The notes beneath the pieces are model-generated. The model worked only from the letters and a program-made list of their open reading frames with translations, ran no database searches and was not told the origin of the DNA. From the NCBI GenBank assembly GCA_030538415.1, contig JAUNTY010000005.1:1-64000 (forward strand): DNA of 64,000 nucleotides. Direction: 5' to 3'. This DNA is from Neisseria sp. GTDB lineage: Bacteria; Pseudomonadota; Gammaproteobacteria; Burkholderiales; Neisseriaceae. This document shows, piece after piece, positions 8,230 through 16,720 of the stretch. The position numbers were made by a program, and so were the translations under genes. The stretch's first letter is position 1. Each line of letters opens with the position of its first letter.

Positions 8230-8597
8230 TTTATCTCTCCAATTTTGCCCACTACTTCACTACTGATTGGAAACCTACTCCTGAATCAATTTCCATCGTA
8301 AATTTTTGGGTGTAGCAAGCGTAGCCCGTATGAAAAGTAGGGTGTTGTGCCGCAGGCACGCACGCGTTTTTCAATATCAGGCCGTCTGAAACTTTTCAAT
8401 CTTTCAGACGGCCTGTGGTTTTCATATCGGTATATTGATGAAAGTCAGGAACAGGAAAACGCGTGCGTGCTTTGGGGCACGCACCCTACGCGCAGGCTAC
8501 GCTTGCTATGCACAGGCTACGCTTGCTTGGGGCGCATACCCTATGCGCAGGCTACGCTTGCTTGGGGCGCATACCCTATGCGCAGGCTACGCTTGCT
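8230..8597. repeat. tps-locus intergenic repeat, copy 4, with tandem units
   Basis: The repeat begins near 8311 (GTAGCAAGCGTAGCCCGTATG), has its DUS pair at 8379-8414, then ATATCGGTATATTGATG and GGAAAACGCGTGCGTGC, and finishes with a tandem array. A 35-base unit (GCGCAGGCTACGCTTGCTTG plus GGGCGCATACCCTAT) occurs at 8510-8544 and 8545-8579, with partial units at 8490-8509 and 8580-8597. No gene lies in 8230-8586. Confidence 0.75.
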
Positions 8598-8883
8598 CCC
8601 AGTAAGGCAGGCATGAGCGGCACAAATAAAATATGAAGGCTGTTAGCCCCAACATGTATAACAATCCCTCCAACCCGATACGTACTGACCATTGGAAAAT
8701 AAATAGAATCAACAGCATTTCCAGATAGAATATAAAAAATGAAATAATTTTAACAAAATCAAGTTTTATTTTACTGTCTACATGAAATATTTTGATTAAA
8801 AATATAATATTTCCAATGATAAAACCGTATGCAATCATACTAAAACCATAAAGTGTAGAATGTTTTTTTGGAAATCTAATCAT
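8587..8883 (-). CDS. Candidate TpsA immunity protein, three TM segments
   Basis: A 98-residue, very hydrophobic AT-rich protein with three predicted membrane helices (about residues 11-32, 43-63 and 69-89). Its ATG overlaps the tpsA stop codon (ATGA at 8880-8883), so the two are translationally coupled. Direct coupling to the exoprotein is the classic arrangement of cdiA and cdiI. The inner-membrane nature of the protein would suit a toxin tip that inserts into or crosses the inner membrane. No family name recognised. Confidence 0.6.
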   Translation of the reverse strand: MIRFPKKHSTLYGFSMIAYGFIIGNIIFLIKIFHVDSKIKLDFVKIISFFIFYLEMLLILFIFQWSVRIGLEGLLYMLGLTAFIFYLCRSCLPYWEQA

Positions 8884-11800
8884 TTATTTTTCCTCCATTC
8901 CGGAACTTCAATGAGGACAGTATTTTTATCTTGTAAGACTTGGCTTATTGCACTTGAAGCTCCTTTGCCAAGGCCATAATTAGTAAGTTCACCTTTAGAA
9001 TATAGATATGTTTTGATTGCTTTATTATCTGTATCTGCCCACGTAATAATTTTGTCGGTACGCTTGCTCATTAAAACCCCTAATGTTGCATCGTAAGCTA
9101 AATCTGAAACTTTATAGGATTGTCCCTCAATAATTACTGAAGTTGCTGCGCCTTGTGTAATCGAAGCTGCGGCTGAAATGAAATAAGCTTTTCCTCCTGT
9201 AACTATTATCGGGCTATAACCAGATACAACAGCCCCAGTAAGTGAAATATTCCTTAATCTGTCTCGAAAATTATTGATATCCATCGTTTGTGAGTCCTTA
9301 GATAATGACGCCGCGTGTGCGGGAAACAGTATTGAAAACCAGTCATCTTGTTTCTCTTTCTCTTCACTATCCTTTTGAAGATCAGCAGGAGTTGTACTTG
9401 TCCATTTGAGTGCGTTATTCTCCACCGCCACCTTGGCCGCATCCGCCGCCACATTCACATCCCCTCCTGTCAGCCCCGCTGCCGTACCCGCTACCAGACG
9501 AGAGTAGGCGACAATTTGCGCGTATTCTTTCGGGTTGAGGTCTTTTACCTTACGGCCATTCAGCAAACGTTCCCCGACAATCTCCCCAACCGCCGCGCCA
9601 ATCGCGCCGTCCTGACACTTGCCTTTATTCGCCGCTGCTGCCGCGCAGCCTGCTACCGCATGAGCGACTTTATGGGCGATATACTGGCTGTCCAGATTTT
9701 TGATTTTGGATGCCACTTTGCCATGTGCCGTCTGAACCAAGGCGTTGAGGATGGCGTTTTCCAGATTGTCGCCGAGGCTGCCGCCGTTGATGGCGGTGTT
9801 GATGACGGCGCTGCTGCCTGCGGTGGCTAGGTTGACGGTGAAGTTGTTGAGGGTGGGCGAGCTGCTTTTTTGCAGAGCCGAGCTGGCGCCGATTTTGTCG
9901 GCGACACCAGCGCTCACCACGGCGGTGGCGAGGTTTTTCACGGTGCGGCTGCTGCCCAGCTCTTTAAAGGTTTTGCCGAGGTTGCCTTTATTGTTAATCA
10001 GGCTGACGGAAGCCTGGCTGGCCAGCGACAGGAAAGCGGCATTGGCCATGGTTGCCGATGCGCCCGTGACGGCGGCTCCGGTCAGGCTGCTGGCGATGGC
10101 GGCACCTGCGCCGCCGGTAACGGCGGCCAGCGCCAGCGCGATAATGGCCGCACCCGCGCCGGTTAGGCCTTCTTGTTTGTAGTCCCATTTTTGGTATTCG
10201 AGCTGCACCTGGTTCCAGTTGATGTCTTTGGCCAGTTGCAGTTGTTTCAGATAGGCGTATTCGGGCTGCTTGGCGAGCTTCTCGATTTCGGTTTTGAGCC
10301 GGCCTTTGGGTATGTCGACGATGTAGCCGCCGGGCGCGCTGAGCTTGGGCGGGGTAGAGCCTTCGAATTTGGGTAGGGCGAGGGTTTCGACTACGCTGCC
10401 GCTACCGGCCATTCTTTGCCATACTGCCGATTTGGATTCACTGGTTTCTTCTTTCTGCACGGTGGTTTTAATGCCTTGCAGGATAATTTTGGCATCTTTA
10501 CGGGCATTTTCGCCGACACCGGCCTGAATGTTGGCTCCGGAAAGTGTGGTTTTAAATTCTGTGCCTTCCAGAAGGGTGTCCCAGCCGGATTTGGTATTGA
10601 TACTTTCTGCAACCAATTTCGACGGCAAGGCGGTTTTCATGCTCATGGTGTTGGAGCTGGAACCGTTGTTGTAGGTAATGCCCAGGAATTTGGATTTTTT
10701 GTGTTTGTCGAGCTTGTTATAGTTGAATTCGTCTACGGCATAGAGTTTGAGGGCGTTTGCTGCGGTAATGTTAATGGTGCCTTTAGGCGCGTCAAATTCG
10801 GTGGCATAGGCTTCGATGCTGCCGCCTGATTTGATGTCTATACCTTTGGCCGCTGTCAACATAACCGGTTCTGCTTTGGCATTTTTGGTTTCTTTTATTT
10901 CGGTAATGTGTTTGCGGTTATACCATTTGCCGGTTTTGTAGCTGTGTTTGTCGTAGGTATAGAGTTCGCCTTGCCCCGCGGTAAGCAGGATGTCGCTGTA
11001 AGCCTGGATTTGAACTTTACCATTGTCGGATGTAAGCTCGGATGCGCTGACAACTATGCGGCTGTTGTTGTCGGTATTCGGGGCGATGATGCTCACGCCG
11101 CTCTTGCCGCTGATTTCAGACGGCTTGCTGAAAATGGCATAAGCGTATTTATCGCTGCCGTCTTTACCGTATTCAAAGGTATCAAACAAGCCGCTGATGT
11201 TGATGGCCGAGCGGATTTCTCCCTGCTTGGCGGCTTCTGCGGATACGGCAGGCAACAGCCCTCCGGCTTGTAATGAAGCTTGTTTGGCCGCGGTGATTTT
11301 TGCCCCTTCGATATTGATGCCTTGGGCGGAGAGTATATTTACATTGCCTCCGCTCAGTTGTGTGCTTTGGTGTTCGTGGCCTCGGGCGGGAGATTGGAGA
11401 ACGGTTAGCATTTTTTCAAGATCGGTTTTCCGATTGCCCAGTTCGTCTATCCTAGCCCGGTGCGGCCACATTTTCGCTTTGATGGCTTTCCAATTTGCCG
11501 GTTGCAATCTGTGTCTTTCTATTGTCGCCATCATATCAATAGGTCCTAAATAGCCTGGATCTATATGTGCATATTCTAAAATATTGACAAGCATCTCGTC
11601 TAATTTTTGATATTCGGCGGAATTTTCTATGGCAGCCTGTTTTGCTTTTAAAGAAGATAATTCTTGGGCAATATTGTCTCTTTCTTTACGGAGTTGGGTC
11701 ATTTGCTCATTTGATATGTAAGAGCCAAATGTATTTTTTAATCCGACAATATTCAACTGCCCTGTGGTCGTTGCCACGGTCAAATCTTTCCCTGCCGCGA

Positions 11801-14624
11801 CTTTGGCCGCCTGAATATCCATCTCGCCCGCCACCAGCTTCATTTCGCCTTTGGCTGAAAGGGCGGAGGTGGTGGCGGTGGGGTTGCCTTTGCTGCCGCT
11901 TTTGCCTGCGAGCGTGAGTTTGCCGCCTGCTTTGAGGCTGAAATCGCCGTCGGCGCTGAGGCTGCGGCCTGCATGGATGTTGATGTCGGTTTTGGCTTCG
12001 AGATTGAGGTCGCCGTCGAGGGTTTTCAGCTTGGCGTCGTTTTTCAGCAGATTGTTGCTGACTGCTTTGACGGTGGTGTTGCCGTGCAGGGTGATGCCGC
12101 TGCCATTGGATTTGAGGTGTACGGCGCCGCCCTGCATCTGGCTGTTGTTGGCGGTGTGCCACCAGCCGCTGTGTATGGATAAGATGCCGTTGGCTTTGAG
12201 GAGGTTGGCGGTGGTTTGGTTTTGGTTTTGCCAAATCTGGTTATTGCCGCTGATGCTCAGATGGCGTCCGGCGTTGGCATTGACTTGATTCAGGTGGATT
12301 TTGCCTGTATCGGCGGCGATGATGCTGTTGTGCGATGAAGAGGATTGCACGTTTTGCAGGGTGAGATCCTGCTTGCTGCGCAGCTCAAGGTTGCCGCTGT
12401 TGGCGGTGAGTTTGAGGTTGGTGGCGGTCAGTGCGCCGTTGTTGCTTTGGGCATGAATATTGCGGGCAAGCAGGGTGTTTTGCTGTTTGCCGTTGCCCAG
12501 TATCATTTCTGCGCCGGACAGCAGGCGGATGTCGCCTGCGGTGGCGTGCAGGTCGGTGTTGTCGGTTTTCAGACGGCCTTTGCCTACCGAGCCGAGGTTG
12601 AGGCCGGTTTTGGCGGTGAGTTTGGCGGTGTTGCTGCCGCTGTTGGCCAAATCGACGTTGCCGTTGGCCATCAGGGTGAGGCGGTCGTTGGTGGCGGTGG
12701 CATTGAGGCCGTCTGAAACGATATTGCCTTGCAGGGCGGCGGCTTCGATGCTTTGCCCCGCGTTCAAGCGGCTGTCTTTGGCCAGGTTGATGTCGCCCGA
12801 TAGGGCGGTCAGATTCAGGTTGCCGCTGCCTGCTTTCAGATTCACTTTGTCTACGGCTATGCTGCCCGCCTCAATGCTGAGGTCTTTGGCGGTATTGAGG
12901 TTTTTGACGGCGGCGGCTTTGACGGTGGCTTTGCCGTCTGCTTTCAGGCTGACGGTTTGGGTGGCGGCGGGCAGCTCTGCGCCGATGGTGAGGTTGAGGT
13001 TTTGCCCGGCATGCAGGTAAACGGCATCGGCGGCTTTGACGGTGGTGTTGGCGTTGATGTCGTTATCCGCCAGCGCCACGATGTTTTTGGCGGCGCTGAG
13101 GCTGCCTGCGCTGATGTTGACATGGGATGGGGCGGGATTGTCTGCAAGGGAAACGGGTCGGGCGGCTTCGAGGTGGATGCTGCCCGCGCTGCTGCTCAGA
13201 TGTGCGGCATTGGCGTTGACATGGCCGTTGGCCAACACGCTGAGATCTTGTTTGGCGGTAATCTGGCTGTTGTTTTGCAGGTTGTTGCTGCCTTTGGCGG
13301 CGAGATAGACGGCGTTGCCGCTCAGTTTGGCATCGTTGATGGTGCTGTTGCCGCCCGCTGCCGCGCTGATTGCGCCGCTGCCGCTGTTGCTGACGGCGGC
13401 TTTTTTGTTGATGTGCAGATGGCGGTCTGCATCCAAAACGATGCTGGAGGCCGTCTGTGCGTTGCTTTGGTTGACGGCGGTGTTGCTGATGACCAAATCG
13501 CGCCCGGCATCAAGCACCATCAGGCCTTTGCTTTCGATTTTGCCTGCGGTGGAATAAATGTCGCCGTTGATGCTGTTGTTGGCGGTGTCGGTGGTTGCTA
13601 TGCTCAGATAGGTGGGTGCGGCTTCGGTGGCGGCGGCGGTGGTGCGGATGCTGCCGCTGTTTTCAACCTTGCCCGCGGAAGTGAGCACCAGTTGGCGCGC
13701 GGCCTGCAATGTGCCTGCATTTTTCACGCCGATGCCTTTTTCGTTGGCAATCAGGGTGATGCTGCCTGCGTACATGCTGCCGAGTGCGGCGGTGTCGATG
13801 GCGACGGCGGGTTTGGTGCCTGCTGCGGTGCCGTTGCCGATTTCGCCGCTTTCGAGGTTGATTTTTTGCGCACCAGTGGACACGGTCAGGTGGTTGGCCT
13901 GCAATTTGCCCTGCACGGCGGCGGCGCGGCTGAGGATTTCGGTGTAGTCGGCGCCTGCCGCGCCTGCATCGTTCCAGCCGCCTGCGCCGACGGTGACGCT
14001 GCCTTGGCGGATGTCGAGCGCTTGCAGTGCGCCGTCTTTGATTTGCGGTGTGCCGGTGGTGAGGATGCCGCGGCCGACGTTTTTAAAGCCGCCGCCGTTG
14101 GCCTGGATGCCGCTCGGGTTGGCAATCACCACGTCGGCTTTGCTGCCTTCCACGCTGATGATGCCGCCGAGTTTGCTCGGGCTGCTGCTGCGGATTTCGT
14201 TCAGAATCAGCTTGGCGCTGCCCTTGCTCAGATTCGGGTTGGCGGTGCGGCTGTTGTTGAGCACGGCGCCTTTGGCGTCAACGTCAAACTGGGTGTAGCG
14301 GTTGTGGCTGAGCCCTTTGGCGGAAGGGGTCTGGATGTTGACCAGCGGCGCGCCGCTGCTGTGTTTCAGGATGCTGGCTTGCTGGTTGGCGGGCGCGGAT
14401 TTGTCGGCGGTGATTTGCGCCTGAGCAAAGCCGATGCCGCTGAACAAGACAAAGCAACCGGCCAGCATCGGCATGCCGCCCTGCCATGCGGCGGCAGAGG
14501 CCGTCTGAACGCCTGCGCTGTTGCTGTCTTGCGCGGTTTTGCCTTCACGGGCGGTGTTTTCGGCCACGGCCATCATGCAGCCGCGCTTTTTGTTGAAGAT
14601 GATTTTGTAGAGACGTTTGTTCAT
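8880..14624 (-). CDS. tpsA: TpsA-type filamentous hemagglutinin / CDI exoprotein
   Basis: A 1914-residue secreted surface protein exported by the adjacent TpsB. Order of parts: extended signal peptide region (MNKRLYKIIFNKKRGCMMAV, then a hydrophobic core ending GFAQAQ, about residue 70); TPS secretion domain (about 70-320) with the NPNL and NPSGI motifs; a long beta-helical region of repeats; an unusual charged helical insert (about 955-1080); a pre-toxin domain with Ala/Gly-rich helices; the VENN motif near 1733; and a 178-residue variable tip. The tip has an acidic/Lys linker, then a hydrophobic stretch (SLTGAVVSGYSPIIVTGGKA and onward) and ends EVPEWRKNK. By family, the tip is delivered into neighbouring cells. 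The following three-TM gene is its likely immunity partner. A DUS occurs in-frame. Confidence 0.9.
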   Translation of the reverse strand: MNKRLYKIIFNKKRGCMMAVAENTAREGKTAQDSNSAGVQTASAAAWQGGMPMLAGCFVLFSGIGFAQAQITADKSAPANQQASILKHSSGAPLVNIQTPSAKGLSHNRYTQFDVDAKGAVLNNSRTANPNLSKGSAKLILNEIRSSSPSKLGGIISVEGSKADVVIANPSGIQANGGGFKNVGRGILTTGTPQIKDGALQALDIRQGSVTVGAGGWNDAGAAGADYTEILSRAAAVQGKLQANHLTVSTGAQKINLESGEIGNGTAAGTKPAVAIDTAALGSMYAGSITLIANEKGIGVKNAGTLQAARQLVLTSAGKVENSGSIRTTAAATEAAPTYLSIATTDTANNSINGDIYSTAGKIESKGLMVLDAGRDLVISNTAVNQSNAQTASSIVLDADRHLHINKKAAVSNSGSGAISAAAGGNSTINDAKLSGNAVYLAAKGSNNLQNNSQITAKQDLSVLANGHVNANAAHLSSSAGSIHLEAARPVSLADNPAPSHVNISAGSLSAAKNIVALADNDINANTTVKAADAVYLHAGQNLNLTIGAELPAATQTVSLKADGKATVKAAAVKNLNTAKDLSIEAGSIAVDKVNLKAGSGNLNLTALSGDINLAKDSRLNAGQSIEAAALQGNIVSDGLNATATNDRLTLMANGNVDLANSGSNTAKLTAKTGLNLGSVGKGRLKTDNTDLHATAGDIRLLSGAEMILGNGKQQNTLLARNIHAQSNNGALTATNLKLTANSGNLELRSKQDLTLQNVQSSSSHNSIIAADTGKIHLNQVNANAGRHLSISGNNQIWQNQNQTTANLLKANGILSIHSGWWHTANNSQMQGGAVHLKSNGSGITLHGNTTVKAVSNNLLKNDAKLKTLDGDLNLEAKTDINIHAGRSLSADGDFSLKAGGKLTLAGKSGSKGNPTATTSALSAKGEMKLVAGEMDIQAAKVAAGKDLTVATTTGQLNIVGLKNTFGSYISNEQMTQLRKERDNIAQELSSLKAKQAAIENSAEYQKLDEMLVNILEYAHIDPGYLGPIDMMATIERHRLQPANWKAIKAKMWPHRARIDELGNRKTDLEKMLTVLQSPARGHEHQSTQLSGGNVNILSAQGINIEGAKITAAKQASLQAGGLLPAVSAEAAKQGEIRSAINISGLFDTFEYGKDGSDKYAYAIFSKPSEISGKSGVSIIAPNTDNNSRIVVSASELTSDNGKVQIQAYSDILLTAGQGELYTYDKHSYKTGKWYNRKHITEIKETKNAKAEPVMLTAAKGIDIKSGGSIEAYATEFDAPKGTINITAANALKLYAVDEFNYNKLDKHKKSKFLGITYNNGSSSNTMSMKTALPSKLVAESINTKSGWDTLLEGTEFKTTLSGANIQAGVGENARKDAKIILQGIKTTVQKEETSESKSAVWQRMAGSGSVVETLALPKFEGSTPPKLSAPGGYIVDIPKGRLKTEIEKLAKQPEYAYLKQLQLAKDINWNQVQLEYQKWDYKQEGLTGAGAAIIALALAAVTGGAGAAIASSLTGAAVTGASATMANAAFLSLASQASVSLINNKGNLGKTFKELGSSRTVKNLATAVVSAGVADKIGASSALQKSSSPTLNNFTVNLATAGSSAVINTAINGGSLGDNLENAILNALVQTAHGKVASKIKNLDSQYIAHKVAHAVAGCAAAAANKGKCQDGAIGAAVGEIVGERLLNGRKVKDLNPKEYAQIVAYSRLVAGTAAGLTGGDVNVAADAAKVAVENNALKWTSTTPADLQKDSEEKEKQDDWFSILFPAHAASLSKDSQTMDINNFRDRLRNISLTGAVVSGYSPIIVTGGKAYFISAAASITQGAATSVIIEGQSYKVSDLAYDATLGVLMSKRTDKIITWADTDNKAIKTYLYSKGELTNYGLGKGASSAISQVLQDKNTVLIEVPEWRKNK

Positions 14625-14642
14625 GAGTTTTCCCTTATTGGT

Positions 14643-16418
14643 TTAAAAGCTGTAATTGAGGCTGAAGCCGTAAACGGGCGAGGCCGTCTGAAAGCGGGCG
14701 GGTTGGTGCAGCGGTTTGCCTGCAAACAGGTCGTAGCCGATGATGCCGCCGAGCTTTTGCGCGCCCTTGATGCCGATAACGGCGCCGCTGAGCTGTTGCA
14801 GCGGCAGGCCTTCGGTGCTGCGGCCGGACACGCGGCCGATGTCGAGGCCGAGATAGATCTGGTGGGCGGGGCGGTAATGCCAGTTGAGGTTGTTTTGCAG
14901 ATACCAGCCGCGCTCGCCCCTCAGGCTGCTTTCGCCGTCGAAACCGCGCACGGTGTAGCGCCCGCCGATGGCGAGTTTGTCGTTGGGCACGAGGGGAGTA
15001 TGATTCCATTGCGCGCGCCAGTCGCTGTCGAATGAGAAGGCTTGTTTGCCGATGTGAAACGGCGTTGCCACGCCCAGATGGGCGCTGAGGATTTTCATGC
15101 GCGAGGTGCCGGGAATGGTGTCGTTTTCATCGTTGTATTCTTCCGGTGCTTTCAGGCTGCCTTGTGCGCCGGTGCCGCGTTTATAGCCCAAACCGGCCTG
15201 CAAAACGGCGTTACCCAAATAGGCGCGGTGGTGCAGGTCGAGCGCCCAGCCTGCGGTGCGGCGGTGTTGTACGCCGATTTCGGTGTGGTCGAGGTATTGG
15301 CGGATTTGCCGCCGCCAGAGTTTGGCGGTGGCGGTGGTTTTGTGACGGGCGTCTCGATAGATGACGCGGCTGGCGCTGATATGGCTGTTTTCGCTTTTAC
15401 CGTTGTAGTCGTAATTGATGTTGTAGCCTTCGGTGGCTTCGTGGTAGCGGTAGGTGTTGTGGTTGAGGGCGAGCAGCCATTTGCCGACGGGCACGGAATA
15501 ATGCAGGCCGAAGCCGCGTGTGCCGCTGCCGGTGGTGAAGCCGTCTGAATCGGTGTAGGCGGCTTTGTGGCCGAGGTCGTGGCTGTAGGAGAGGTAAAAC
15601 AGGTCGCTCAGCCCCAGAGGATTGTCGAGCGATACCGCCAGGCTGCCCTGATATTTGCCGGTAGTCTTGCTGCCGGAATCATCGATACCGATATTGAAGC
15701 GGATGGGGCGGCTTTGCTGCCAGTCCACCACAATATCGCTGCGGCCTTCTTCGGCGGCGGGTTCGATGCGGATGTCGGCCTCTACGCTCGGCAGGCGGCG
15801 CAGGTTTTCCAGCCCTTGTTCGATGTCGCGGATATTGAGCACATCGCCGCTTTTTGCGGGAAATTTGTTGGCAAATGCGCCGATGCGCCCGACAGAGGCG
15901 CTGTCGCCCTGGTTTTCTTCATAGCGGATGGCGCCGATTTTGCCGGGTGCGACGCTGAGCGCCAGACGGCCTGAATTCAGGTCTTGTGGCGCGATATAGA
16001 CTTGAGAGGTGATCAGGCCTTGGCTGATGGTGATGTTTTGGGCGAGGGTTTGCAGTTGTTGCAGCCCCTCGCTGCCGAGGCACATGCCCGGGCGGAAGCC
16101 GGATTGACGGACAAGGCGCGGCAGCAGCAAGGAAAAGCGGGGCGGTGCGTCTGCTGCAAGCGCGATTTCGTTGATGGTCACGCAGGGAGTTTCGCTGTCG
16201 TGGCGCAGCAGGGCTTTTGCGGCGGGAAGGGGTTGCTCCAGGCGGACATCGACTGCGGGATTGAGCTGCCGCTCAAGCTGCTGCTGGCGCTGCTGGCTGC
16301 GGATGATTTCAAGGTTGCCGTCGTCGGCGCCGACATGGGCGCTTGTGCAGGCAAGCAGGCTGGCAGCAAGAAGTTGGAAAGCAGACTGTTTTCTAAGTAA
16401 TGATAAATTATTGCGCAT
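14643..16418 (-). CDS. tpsB: TpsB two-partner secretion outer-membrane transporter
   Basis: A 591-residue Omp85-superfamily transporter that exports TpsA across the outer membrane. It has a signal peptide (about 1-31, ending SAHVGA), an N-terminal linker helix rich in Gln (IRSQQRQQQLERQLNP), two POTRA domains (about 75-235, including FRPGMCLGSEGLQQLQTLAQ and IRDIEQGLENLRRLPS), and a 16-strand barrel with the conserved VRGF motif (about residue 490) and terminal FSLNYSF. It lies 18 bases upstream of tpsA, so the two form one operon. The region upstream (16430-16500) is AT-rich and probably carries the promoter; a TGATAAT-containing segment there resembles a Fur site only weakly. Confidence 0.92.
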   Translation of the reverse strand: MRNNLSLLRKQSAFQLLAASLLACTSAHVGADDGNLEIIRSQQRQQQLERQLNPAVDVRLEQPLPAAKALLRHDSETPCVTINEIALAADAPPRFSLLLPRLVRQSGFRPGMCLGSEGLQQLQTLAQNITISQGLITSQVYIAPQDLNSGRLALSVAPGKIGAIRYEENQGDSASVGRIGAFANKFPAKSGDVLNIRDIEQGLENLRRLPSVEADIRIEPAAEEGRSDIVVDWQQSRPIRFNIGIDDSGSKTTGKYQGSLAVSLDNPLGLSDLFYLSYSHDLGHKAAYTDSDGFTTGSGTRGFGLHYSVPVGKWLLALNHNTYRYHEATEGYNINYDYNGKSENSHISASRVIYRDARHKTTATAKLWRRQIRQYLDHTEIGVQHRRTAGWALDLHHRAYLGNAVLQAGLGYKRGTGAQGSLKAPEEYNDENDTIPGTSRMKILSAHLGVATPFHIGKQAFSFDSDWRAQWNHTPLVPNDKLAIGGRYTVRGFDGESSLRGERGWYLQNNLNWHYRPAHQIYLGLDIGRVSGRSTEGLPLQQLSGAVIGIKGAQKLGGIIGYDLFAGKPLHQPARFQTASPVYGFSLNYSF

Positions 16419-16672
16419 TATTGGAAAATTTTGTTTATTTTTATTAATGCAATATTATCATTGTTGAGAGATTATCGCAATTGTAATTGGTATAAACCAC
16501 ACCTGCTATTTTGATTGTAGGCCGAGCAGTGATGCCCGGCAATTTGAGGCCGTCTGAAAGCTTTCTGCGAAGTGGGGAATGTCGGGCATTACTGCCCGAC
16601 TTGCAGCAGCAGTGGCACTTATTCGAAAAAGCAGACGGGTAAGGCAATTGGCTGAGGCATTTAGCATGCATC
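16419..16672. other. Promoter region of tpsBA
   Basis: About 250 gene-free bases. The first 80 are strongly AT-rich, as expected for the tpsBA promoter on the minus strand. A single DUS lies at 16548-16558, and a GTGATGCCCGGCA / GTCGGGCATTACTGCCCGAC pair forms an imperfect inverted repeat around 16528-16600. Nothing else is evident. Confidence 0.4.
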
Positions 16673-16710
16673 AAAGCAGGCCGTCTGAACGCGTTCAGAC
16701 GGCCTGCTTT
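16673..16710. terminator. Perfect 38-base DUS palindrome terminator
   Basis: AAAGCAGGCCGTCTGAACG and its exact reverse complement meet at 16691/16692, forming a perfect palindrome flanked by A and T runs. It lies just past the stop of the ABC exporter (minus strand) and would terminate it. Confidence 0.8.
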
Positions 16711-16720
16711 GCAGAGGAAC

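Noticed and set aside
8490-8597. CRISPR-like tandem repeat
   Set aside because: The units are contiguous with no unique spacers, and no cas genes are in the window. It is a simple tandem repeat.
8347-8616. An 89-codon plus-strand frame in the tps repeat
   Set aside because: It is a translation of repeat copy 4 and its tandem units, without ribosome binding site.
12957-15035. A 692-codon open frame on the plus strand across tpsA and tpsB
   Set aside because: It is antisense to two well-supported genes. Its Gly/Ala/Val/Asp-rich translation is the usual shadow of GC-rich third positions, and it has no family features.
16440-16475. Possible Fur box upstream of tpsB
   Set aside because: A TGATAAT core is present but only about 11 of 19 positions agree with the consensus.
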